6,785 bases of DNA from Actinomycetota bacterium (GTDB lineage Bacteria; Actinomycetota; Thermoleophilia; Gaiellales; Gaiellaceae), in assembly GCA_013696595.1 (NCBI GenBank), contig JACCYG010000100.1, positions 1-6,785 of the forward strand, given 5' to 3'. This document shows, in pieces, positions 1 through 5,060 of the stretch. The position numbers and the translations under genes are program-made. Every line of letters starts with the position of its first letter. Position 1 is the stretch's first letter. Under the pieces are notes generated by a model. It searched no databases. It was not told where the DNA came from and saw only the letters and a list, made by a program, of their open reading frames with translations.

Positions 1-702
1 GCGCAAGGTCATCCCGAGATCGTGCTCACAGGGGTCAACCTCGGCTGCTTCCGCGATCGTGAGGCCGGCTACACGCTGCCGCGACTCGTTCGCGAAGCGG
101 GCGAGATTCAGGGCGTCGAGCGGCTTCGGCTCTCGTCGATCGAGGTCAACCATCTGAGCGCCGAGCTCGTGGCCGCCATGGTCGAGACTCCCACCGTCGC
201 CGGCCATCTCCACGTTCCGCTCCAGTCGGGCGACGACCGCGTTCTCGCTGCGATGGGCCGCCGCTACACGGTCTCGACCTATCTACGGCGCGTCGCGCAG
301 GCTGAGGGGTTCAACCTGACGAGTGACGTCATCGTCGGCTTCCCCACTGAGGACGACCACGCGTTCGAGAATACGCTGCGGACGGTGGAGGCGGCCGGGA
401 TCACCAAGGTCCACGTCTTCCCGTATTCGCCTCGCCCCGGTACGAAGACGGCCGAGGCCGACCCGGTTCCGGCCGCGGCAAAGAAGGAGCGGAGCGCGCG
501 GCTTCGTGCGGCCTCCGATGCGGCGTGCCGGCGTCGCTGGCACGAGAAGCTCGGTTACGAGGAGATGGTGTTCGTCGACCGGCCGGGACGGGGCTACGGC
601 GACGACTACACGCCGTGGCTCGTCGATGCGCCCGTGGGCGACTTTGTTCGCGTGCGCGCACGCGCGGTTGTCGAGGAGGGGATTCTCGGTGTCGCAGCCT
701 GA
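1..702 (+). CDS. mtaB: tRNA methylthiotransferase, MtaB/MiaB-like radical SAM enzyme (5'-truncated by window edge)
   Basis: This is the C-terminal 233 codons of a radical-SAM methylthiotransferase; the frame is open from base 1, so the start lies outside the window. Proteins of this family add a methylthio group to a modified adenosine at position 37 of tRNA (MtaB acts on t6A, MiaB on i6A). Visible landmarks, counted from the first codon in the window, are EIVLTGVNLG (6-15), RLSSIEV, HVPLQSG (71-77), SDVIVGFPTE (108-117) and the HVFPYSPRPGT segment, all typical of the radical-SAM barrel of this family. The last ~50 residues look like a short TRAM RNA-binding domain. The N-terminal 4Fe-4S domain and the CxxxCxxC cluster motif would lie upstream and cannot be checked. 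LTGVNLG favours MtaB over MiaB or RimO, but the exact subfamily is an inference. The stop overlaps the next gene by 14 bases. Confidence 0.88.
   Translation, partial: AQGHPEIVLTGVNLGCFRDREAGYTLPRLVREAGEIQGVERLRLSSIEVNHLSAELVAAMVETPTVAGHLHVPLQSGDDRVLAAMGRRYTVSTYLRRVAQAEGFNLTSDVIVGFPTEDDHAFENTLRTVEAAGITKVHVFPYSPRPGTKTAEADPVPAAAKKERSARLRAASDAACRRRWHEKLGYEEMVFVDRPGRGYGDDYTPWLVDAPVGDFVRVRARAVVEEGILGVAA
673..681 (+). promoter_or_regulatory. Ribosome binding site that sets the GTG start of the HIT gene
   Basis: GAGGAGGGG lies inside the last codons of the upstream gene and ends 7 bases before the GTG at 689. It is the main reason for choosing GTG 689, since the frame stays open far upstream in what is clearly shadow sequence. 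Confidence 0.7.
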
Positions 703-1018
703 GTGCCTCTTTTGCAAGCTCGTCCAGGAAGGCGACCACGTGCGCAAGGAGGACGGCTTCGTCGCGATCCGCGACATCAATCCCAAGGCTCCGGTCCATC
801 TGCTCGTGCTTCCAGAGCGGCACGTCACGAGCTTTCGTGAGGTGAGTGAGTTTTCGGCAGAGGAGTCGAAGCGGATGCTCGAGTTCGTGTCCGAGACTGC
901 GCGCGAGGCCGGGCTCGACGACTACCGCGTGGTCGTGAACGTCGGTGAGGGCGGCGGTCAGACGATCTTCCACCTCCACTGGCACGTGCTGGGTGGGAAG
1001 ATCGGAGGATTGGAGTGA
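689..1018 (+). CDS. HIT (histidine triad) family protein
   Basis: This encodes a 109-residue histidine triad protein of HinT/HIT size, a family of nucleotide hydrolases and transferases that act on nucleoside phosphoramidates and dinucleotides. The signature H95-L-H97-W-H99 is followed by VLGG; H97 is expected to be the catalytic nucleophile by family analogy. A CLFC pair at residues 6-9, together with H45, resembles the structural zinc site of many bacterial HIT proteins. DINPKAPVHLLVLPERH (29-45) is the usual substrate-pocket strand region. The start is GTG at 689, supported by a GAGGAGGGG ribosome site and by alignment of the CxxC to the N-terminus. It overlaps the 3' end of mtaB by 14 bases and the yqeY start by 4 (GTGA), so the three genes are probably co-translated. 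The physiological substrate cannot be told from sequence. Confidence 0.93.
   Translation: MSQPECLFCKLVQEGDHVRKEDGFVAIRDINPKAPVHLLVLPERHVTSFREVSEFSAEESKRMLEFVSETAREAGLDDYRVVVNVGEGGGQTIFHLHWHVLGGKIGGLE
1004..1009 (+). promoter_or_regulatory. Ribosome binding site for yqeY
   Basis: GGAGGA ends 5 bases before the GTG at 1015, within the last codons of the HIT gene. It supports a GTG start and the GTGA stop/start overlap. Confidence 0.7.
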
Positions 1019-1458
1019 GCCTGATCGGGCGTATCGAGGACGAGCTCAAGAGCGCGATGCTCGCGCGCGACCGCGATCGCGCGGACGCGCTCCGGCTCAC
1101 CCTCGCGGCGCTTCGATCCGCCGAGAAGGAGATCCAGCGGCCCCTTCAGGACACCGAGGAGCTGCAGGTGCTTCAGCGGGAGCGCAAGCGCCGCACCGAG
1201 GCGGCTGAGGCGTTCCGCTCCGCCGGGCGTGAGGAGCAGGCGGCCAAGGAGGAGCACGAGCTTGCGGTCATCCAGGAGTTCATGCCCGACCCGATCGAGG
1301 AGGACGAGCTCGAGCAGATCATCGACAACGCGATCGCGGAGACCGGCGCAACGTCGATGGGCGATCTAGGGCGGGTAATGGCCGACGTCATGCCGCAGGT
1401 CTCCGGGCGAGCGGACGGTTCCATGGTCAGCCGCCTCGTGCGCGAGAAGCTCGCGTAG
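1015..1458 (+). CDS. yqeY: GatB/YqeY domain protein
   Basis: This encodes a 147-residue stand-alone YqeY protein, about the usual length for the family. It shares its helical domain with the tRNA-binding tail of the GatB/GatE amidotransferase subunits; a role in tRNA-dependent amidation is commonly proposed but unproven. The N-terminal ~85 residues are a charged helical bundle rich in Glu, Arg and Lys. The conserved second half carries EFMPDPIEEDEL (88-99), then GDLGRVMADVMPQVSGRADG (116-135) and a C-terminal SRLVREKL helix. The start is GTG at 1015, overlapping the HIT stop by 4 bases. In many bacteria rpsU (ribosomal protein S21) lies immediately upstream; it is absent here. A small GC-rich hairpin begins at the stop codon, and the next + strand gene starts 231 bases later, so yqeY is probably the last gene of its transcript. 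Confidence 0.92.
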   Translation: MSLIGRIEDELKSAMLARDRDRADALRLTLAALRSAEKEIQRPLQDTEELQVLQRERKRRTEAAEAFRSAGREEQAAKEEHELAVIQEFMPDPIEEDELEQIIDNAIAETGATSMGDLGRVMADVMPQVSGRADGSMVSRLVREKLA

Positions 1459-1472
1459 GCGCTTCACGCGCC
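1458..1472 (+). terminator. GC-rich hairpin at the yqeY stop codon, weak terminator candidate
   Basis: GGCGC (1458-1462) pairs with GCGCC (1468-1472) around a 5-base loop, starting on the last base of the yqeY stop codon. No T-run follows, so this is not a classical intrinsic terminator. It could be a 3'-end stabilising hairpin or chance pairing in GC-rich DNA. Confidence 0.25.
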
Positions 1473-1540
1473 AGGGCAGCCTGCTTCGGATCGTCACGCT
1501 CCAGCGACGAAGTAAGCGCATCCAGCGTGCCACCCGGGCG

Positions 1541-1625
1541 CTTTTCCGGAGTACGCTGACCGGAAGGGGGTAACCAAGGGGGTCCCCCGGGGGCAACTCC
1601 GCGCGAGTAACTAATCGGCTTCCGG
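1541..1625 (+). repeat. Three-part inverted repeat able to form two mutually exclusive hairpins
   Basis: TTCCGG (1544-1549) pairs with CCGGAA (1560-1565) around a 10-base loop, and the stem can be extended to 9 pairs (1541-1549 with 1560-1568) using two G-T wobbles. The same middle arm, CCGGAAG (1560-1566), also pairs perfectly with CTTCCGG (1619-1625), enclosing the GGGGG/CCCCC runs. The two structures cannot form together. The pairing is directly visible; any switching function is inference. Confidence 0.45.
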
Positions 1626-1675
1626 GTCGAGTGCTGCCCGCAGGCCTCCGGAGGTTTCACCGCAGAAACGCCAAC

Positions 1676-1681
1676 TACACT
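1676..1681 (+). promoter_or_regulatory. Candidate -10 box (TACACT) immediately before phoH
   Basis: TACACT fits the TANNNT form of actinobacterial housekeeping -10 boxes and ends 8 bases before the TTG start of phoH. No -35-like TTGACA is evident at the expected distance (GGTTTC lies at 1653-1658). Because there is no Shine-Dalgarno close to the TTG, transcription starting 1-2 bases before the start codon (a near-leaderless message) is a reasonable reading. The same hexamer precedes deoC. Confidence 0.4.
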
Positions 1682-1689
1682 TCGACTCA

Positions 1690-2649
1690 TTGCAAGAAGT
1701 CCTTTCGGTCTCCAATGAGGTCGCGGCCGAGCTAGCGACGATCGACGATGCCGTCCTCAGCGCGCTTCGCGATCGCCTGGGATGCGACGTTCTCCTCCGG
1801 GGCAACCGCCTCACGCTCGACGGCGACCACGAGAAGGTCGGCGACGCCCGTCTCGTGATCGACGAGCTCGTCGAGCTCGTCGAGGGCGGACACGCGATCG
1901 GTGCCGGCACTGTTGATGCCGTGCTCGCGGCGCTCGACGAGTCCCGTGACCTGCGCGACGTCTTCGAGGACGTCGTCTGGCGTCACCGCGGCAAGAAGAT
2001 CACGCCGAAGACGGTCAACCAGAAGCACTACGTCGATGCGATCCGGCGCTGCACGATCACCTTCGGAATCGGCCCAGCCGGAACCGGCAAGACGTACCTG
2101 GCGATGGCGCTCGCGGTTCAGGCCCTCCACGAGCGGAAGGTCAACCGCATCATCCTGACCCGCCCCGCGGTGGAGGCCGGGGAGCGGCTCGGCTTCCTTC
2201 CCGGCGACATGCTCGCGAAGGTCGACCCGTACCTCCGCCCGCTCTACGACGCGCTGTACGACATGCTCGACGCGGATCGCGTGAGCTCGTACATGGAGAA
2301 GGGCACGATCGAGGTCGCGCCGCTCGCCTTCATGCGTGGCCGCACGTTGAACGACTCATTCGTGATCCTCGACGAGGCCCAGAACACGACGCCCGAGCAG
2401 ATGCACATGTTCCTGACGCGCCTCGGATTCGGCTCGAAGATCGTCGTCACCGGCGACGTCACACAGGTCGACCTGCCGCGCGACCAGGCCTCCGGACTGG
2501 TGCGGGTCCGCCAGATTCTCGGAGCCGTCGACGGGATCCAGTTCATCGAGCTCGGAAACCAGGACGTCGTGCGCCACGTACTGGTGCAGCGGATCGTCGA
2601 GGCCTACAAGCGTCACTCCGAGCAGTCGACCAACGGACCGGGCCCGTGA
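1690..2649 (+). CDS. phoH: PhoH family ATPase (PhoH-like protein)
   Basis: This encodes a 319-residue PhoH-like P-loop ATPase, full length for the family; homologues are linked to RNA metabolism and genetically to YbeY. The N-terminal ~110 residues form the KH-like part seen in long PhoH proteins (RGNRLTLDGDHEKV around residue 38). Then come the KTVNQKHYVDAI segment, Walker A GPAGTGKT (128-135), RPAVEAGERLGFLPGD (158-173), Walker B with VILDEAQN (D228, E229) and the VVTGDVTQVDLP sensor-like strand. The start is uncertain: TTG at 1690 is the only start-type codon in this frame after the stop at 1612-1614 and before the conserved domain, yet it has no nearby Shine-Dalgarno (a GGAGGT at 1650-1655 is 34 bases away). 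The stop overlaps the ybeY GTG by 4 bases. The product identity is secure; only the N-terminus is in doubt. Confidence 0.95.
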   Translation: MQEVLSVSNEVAAELATIDDAVLSALRDRLGCDVLLRGNRLTLDGDHEKVGDARLVIDELVELVEGGHAIGAGTVDAVLAALDESRDLRDVFEDVVWRHRGKKITPKTVNQKHYVDAIRRCTITFGIGPAGTGKTYLAMALAVQALHERKVNRIILTRPAVEAGERLGFLPGDMLAKVDPYLRPLYDALYDMLDADRVSSYMEKGTIEVAPLAFMRGRTLNDSFVILDEAQNTTPEQMHMFLTRLGFGSKIVVTGDVTQVDLPRDQASGLVRVRQILGAVDGIQFIELGNQDVVRHVLVQRIVEAYKRHSEQSTNGPGP

Positions 2650-3023
2650 TCGCGGTCGAGATCGACAATCGAAGCGGCGCGGCAATCGACGAGCGCGCGA
2701 TCGTGGCCGTCTGTCGTACGACGCTGGCCGCGGAGGGAATCGAGGCGGGCGATCTGGGAGTCGCCTTCGTGCCACCTGAGGAGATGCGGGCTCTGAAGCG
2801 CGAGCACCTCAGGATCGACGAGGCAACCGATGTGCTCTCCTTCCCGATCGACGGCCGCGACGAGCTGCCCGGCGGCGTTCCTCGCCAGCTCGGTGACGTG
2901 GTGGTCTGCCCGCAGGTCGTCGGCGACGACTGGCGCTGGCCGCTCGTGCACGGCCTCCTGCATTTGCTCGGCTACGAGCACGGCGACGCAATGACCCGAC
3001 GTGAGCGGGAGTTCGTCACATGA
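2646..3023 (+). CDS. ybeY: Endoribonuclease YbeY, rRNA maturation factor
   Basis: This encodes a 125-residue zinc-dependent endoribonuclease, somewhat short for the family (often 140-160). YbeY acts in 16S rRNA 3'-end maturation and ribosome quality control. The zinc signature is clear: H102-G-L-L-H106-L-L-G-Y-E-H112, with the three histidines as ligands; the usual YDH is YEH here. TDVLSFP (61-67) is the second family hallmark, and GDVVVCP (83-89) follows the normal pattern. The start is GTG at 2646, embedded in the phoH stop (GTGA); no strong ribosome site precedes it, so translation is probably coupled to phoH. The stop overlaps the next start as ATGA. Adjacency of phoH, ybeY and era is widely conserved and fits a shared role in rRNA processing. 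Confidence 0.95.
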   Translation: MIAVEIDNRSGAAIDERAIVAVCRTTLAAEGIEAGDLGVAFVPPEEMRALKREHLRIDEATDVLSFPIDGRDELPGGVPRQLGDVVVCPQVVGDDWRWPLVHGLLHLLGYEHGDAMTRREREFVT

Positions 3024-3820
3024 TCACCCGTCGCGCACGCGAGGAGACACCGCCCGAGTTCGTGGAGCCGGACTTCGAGCCCCTTCCGCCCGCCCTCGAT
3101 CCGGCGAAGAAGCGCGAGCACTCCCTCCTCCAGAGCTTCAACTACGCGATCGAGGGCGTCATTCACGTTCTCCGGCGCGAGCGGAACATGCGTGTTCATT
3201 TCGCGCTCGCGACGGTCATCCTCGTACTCGCCTTCACCTACGACGTCACGAAGGTCGAGCTCATGGCCCTCCTCATTGCCATCTCGTTCGTCCTGATCGC
3301 CGAGATGGTCAACACGGCGATCGAAGAGATGATCGACCTGGCGATGAAGTCGTACGATCCGCGGGCGAAGGTCGCCAAGGACGTGGCCGCGGGTGCCGTC
3401 CTGATCTCATCCGCCGTCGCCGCGACGATCGGCTACCTCGTCTTCGTCGACCGAATCCGCGCGCCGACGTACCACCTCCTGAACGAGGTGCGCGCGATTC
3501 CGGCGAATCTCACGATCATCGCGCTTGCGCTCACCGTCATCGTCGTGATCGCGACCAAAGCGGTCTCGGGTCGAGGGACGCCCCTGCGCGGCGGTCTTCC
3601 GTCGGGACACTCCGCGGTCGCCTTCGGCTCCTGGATGGCGATCACGTTCGTGACAGCCGACTTCGCGAATCGTGTCCTCATCTCGACCCTTGCGTTCTTG
3701 ATGGCCTTCCTCGTCGCCCAGACGCGCGTCGAGTCGGGAATCCATTCGACGACGGAAGTGATCTACGGCGGGCTCCTCGGGACGCTCGTCACGCTTCTTC
3801 TGTTCCAGACGCTGACCTAA
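3020..3820 (+). CDS. dgkA: Fused diacylglycerol/undecaprenol kinase (DgkA-type) and PAP2 phosphatase
   Basis: This 266-residue membrane protein has two enzymatic modules. Residues ~35-143 are a prokaryotic DgkA-type lipid kinase: SFNYAIEGVIHVLRRERNMRVH (39-60), the catalytic-type stretch E95-M-V-N98-T-A-I-E102 with D106, and A119-K120-D121 match the family. Residues ~160-266 are a short PAP2-type phosphatase: L193-PSGHSA (H197 is the expected acid) and TR236-VESGI-H242 (H242 is the expected nucleophile), with E246 where many PAP2 proteins have Asp. The first PAP2 motif is degenerate (K180-AVSGRG). About seven hydrophobic segments are visible, at ~59-74, 79-98, 122-143, 164-179, 200-212, 219-233 and 246-265; the first 34 residues are Pro-rich, charged and likely cytoplasmic. 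By family, the kinase would phosphorylate undecaprenol or diacylglycerol and the phosphatase would dephosphorylate a lipid phosphate or pyrophosphate. Start ATG 3020 overlaps the ybeY stop, with GGGAG 8 bases upstream. Confidence 0.9.
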   Translation: MITRRAREETPPEFVEPDFEPLPPALDPAKKREHSLLQSFNYAIEGVIHVLRRERNMRVHFALATVILVLAFTYDVTKVELMALLIAISFVLIAEMVNTAIEEMIDLAMKSYDPRAKVAKDVAAGAVLISSAVAATIGYLVFVDRIRAPTYHLLNEVRAIPANLTIIALALTVIVVIATKAVSGRGTPLRGGLPSGHSAVAFGSWMAITFVTADFANRVLISTLAFLMAFLVAQTRVESGIHSTTEVIYGGLLGTLVTLLLFQTLT

Positions 3821-4188
3821 TGCCGTTGACGGACGAGGAGCTTCTTGCCCGGGCCGAGCGAGCGGCCGGCTCGGCCTACGCGCCCTACTCGAACTTCAAC
3901 GTCGGCGCGGCGCTTCTGCTCCGGAACGGCGATGTCGTCACCGGCGTCAACGTCGAGAACGCCTCGTACCCGCTCGGCATGTGCGCAGAAAGGTGCGCGC
4001 TCGCGCGCGCCGTCGCCGAGGGGGCGCGGCCGGGGGGCGTCGAAGCGCTTGCCGTCACGGCCTCACCGTGCGGGGGCTGCCGCCAGTGGCTCCTCGAGTT
4101 CGGCGTCGACCGGATTGCATTCATGCACGACGGAGAGCTCCGCGTGCGGGCTCCGGCGGATCTCCTCCCAGACTCGTTCATTCTCTGA
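3820..4188 (+). CDS. cdd: Cytidine deaminase
   Basis: This encodes a 122-residue cytidine deaminase of the small homotetrameric class, which converts cytidine and deoxycytidine to uridine and deoxyuridine in pyrimidine salvage. Zinc ligands C55, C84 and C87 and the proton-shuttle E57 are present in CAERCA (55-60) and SPCGGCRQ (82-89). Substrate-pocket residues F26, N44 and E46 are in place (YSNFNVGAAL and GVNVENASYP), and LLPDSF near the C-terminus is typical. It is a little short: the loop between the LAVTA strand and SPCGGC lacks the several residues (often Asp/Pro-rich) found in the Bacillus-type enzyme. Start ATG 3820 shares its A with the preceding TAA stop (TAATG), and era begins one base after the stop, so it sits inside a coupled operon. 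Confidence 0.95.
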   Translation: MPLTDEELLARAERAAGSAYAPYSNFNVGAALLLRNGDVVTGVNVENASYPLGMCAERCALARAVAEGARPGGVEALAVTASPCGGCRQWLLEFGVDRIAFMHDGELRVRAPADLLPDSFIL

Positions 4189-4189
4189 C

Positions 4190-5050
4190 GTGAGGAGCGG
4201 GTTCGTCGCCGTCGCGGGGCGGCCGAACGTGGGGAAGTCGACGCTCGTGAACTCCATCTGCGGCGGGAAGGTCGCGATCGTCTCCGACAAGCCGCAGACG
4301 ACCCGCCGTCGGATCACCGGCGTCGCGAACGGCGACGGCTACCAGCTCGTCCTCGTCGATCTCCCCGGTTTCCAGCGGCCGCGCGATCCGCTGACCGAGC
4401 ACATGCAGCGGACCGTCGATGCGTCACTCGAGGACGTTGACGGCGTCGTCCTGGCCCTCGCGGGCGACGAGAAGATCGGCGCGGGCGACCGGTTCGTCGC
4501 CAGGCGCGTCTTCGGCGCCGGGGCGCCCGTCGTGATCGTCCTCAACAAGGTCGACCGTATGACCCCCGCCGACATCGCCGCGCAGATCGAAGCGGCCTCG
4601 TGGCTCGGCGAGTTCCACGCACTCCATCCCGTGAGCGCGAAGACCGGTGAAGGAGTCGAGGCGTTGCGCGCCGAGCTAGCGGGCCTGCTCCCGGCCGGGC
4701 CGGCGTATTTCCCCCGGGGCGAGCTGACCGACCTTTCCGTCGAAGTCCGGATCGCGGAGCTCGTCCGCGAGCAGGCGCTTGCGCTCACGCGCGACGAGGT
4801 TCCGCACGCCGTCACCGTCGAGGTGGAGGAGATCGCTGACGAGCGCGTGACGGCCGTGCTCTACGTGGAGACCGAGTCGCAGAAGGGAATTCTCGTCGGC
4901 AAGGCTGGACGTATGATCAAGGCCATCGGCTCGCAGGCCCGTCCCGAGATCGAGCTCGTGCTCGGCCGTGAGGTGTTCCTGGAGCTCAGGGTCAAGGTCC
5001 GCCCGAAGTGGCGCCGGGACGAGGCGATGCTCGAGCGGCTCGGAATCTAG
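4190..5050 (+). CDS. era: GTPase Era
   Basis: This encodes a 286-residue Era GTPase, which binds 16S rRNA near its 3' end and checks small-subunit assembly. GTPase motifs run in order: G1 GRPNVGKST (10-18), G2 region KPQTTRRR (34-41), G3 DLPGF (57-61, where DTPG is usual), G4 NKVD (119-122) and G5 SAKTGEG (149-155). The C-terminal KH domain is intact, with GILVGKAGRMIKAIG (233-247) carrying the RNA-binding GxxG turn, followed by the LELRVKVRPKWR strand/helix. The start is GTG at 4190, one base after the cdd stop; it places MRSGFVAVAG directly before G1 as expected. The frame is open further upstream across cdd, but that is shadow sequence, not a fusion. No strong ribosome site is visible, so translation is likely coupled to cdd. 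Confidence 0.96.
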   Translation: MRSGFVAVAGRPNVGKSTLVNSICGGKVAIVSDKPQTTRRRITGVANGDGYQLVLVDLPGFQRPRDPLTEHMQRTVDASLEDVDGVVLALAGDEKIGAGDRFVARRVFGAGAPVVIVLNKVDRMTPADIAAQIEAASWLGEFHALHPVSAKTGEGVEALRAELAGLLPAGPAYFPRGELTDLSVEVRIAELVREQALALTRDEVPHAVTVEVEEIADERVTAVLYVETESQKGILVGKAGRMIKAIGSQARPEIELVLGREVFLELRVKVRPKWRRDEAMLERLGI

Positions 5051-5057
5051 GGAGGGG
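5051..5057 (+). promoter_or_regulatory. Ribosome binding site for the metallopeptidase gene
   Basis: GGAGGGG lies just after the era stop codon and 3 bases before ATG 5061 (5 bases counted from GGAGG). It fixes the start at 5061 although the frame is open upstream into era. Confidence 0.75.
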
Positions 5058-5060
5058 TCG

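Larger units (their letters stand above)
1459..1689 (+). other. Palindrome-rich intergenic region between yqeY and phoH
   Basis: This 231-base gap has in-frame stops on the + strand (for example TAA at 1612-1614 in the phoH frame) and matches no tRNA, rRNA or common RNA gene that I recognise. It holds several symmetric elements: GGGGGTCCCCC (1578-1588) overlapping CCCCCGGGGG (1584-1593), CCTCCGGAGG (1645-1654), and a hairpin GGTTTC/GAAAC (1653-1669). A second GGGGG run lies at 1566-1570. The composition differs from the flanking genes, with long G and C runs and short AT-rich patches such as GTAACTAAT. A role as phoH leader, operator or small RNA is possible but unproven. Confidence 0.5.

Noticed and set aside
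323..688. Upstream open extension of the HIT frame
   Set aside because: It overlaps mtaB and reads as Arg/Ser/Pro-rich shadow; a strong ribosome site and the N-terminal CxxC support GTG 689.
1566..1593. G-quadruplex from the three GGGGG runs
   Set aside because: Only three long G runs are present and a complementary CCCCC sits among them, so simple G-C pairing should win; at best a two-layer quadruplex is possible.
1459..1689. tmRNA, RNase P RNA, signal-recognition RNA or tRNA in the gap
   Set aside because: None of the conserved core stretches of these RNAs, nor a tRNA-like cloverleaf, could be found on either strand.
1864..1883. Tandem 9-base repeat (GAGCTCGTC twice) inside phoH
   Set aside because: It encodes the ELV-ELV part of a coding helix and is explained by codon bias; two copies are not a meaningful repeat array.
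3001..3819. Upstream open extension of the cytidine deaminase frame, suggesting a longer fusion protein
   Set aside because: The upstream part is Arg/Pro/His-rich shadow of ybeY and the DgkA-PAP2 gene. The real protein starts at ATG 3820, which matches family length.
3845..4189. Upstream open extension of the era frame
   Set aside because: It is Arg/Ser/Thr/Pro-rich shadow of cdd; GTG 4190 places the GTPase G1 motif at the normal distance from the N-terminus.
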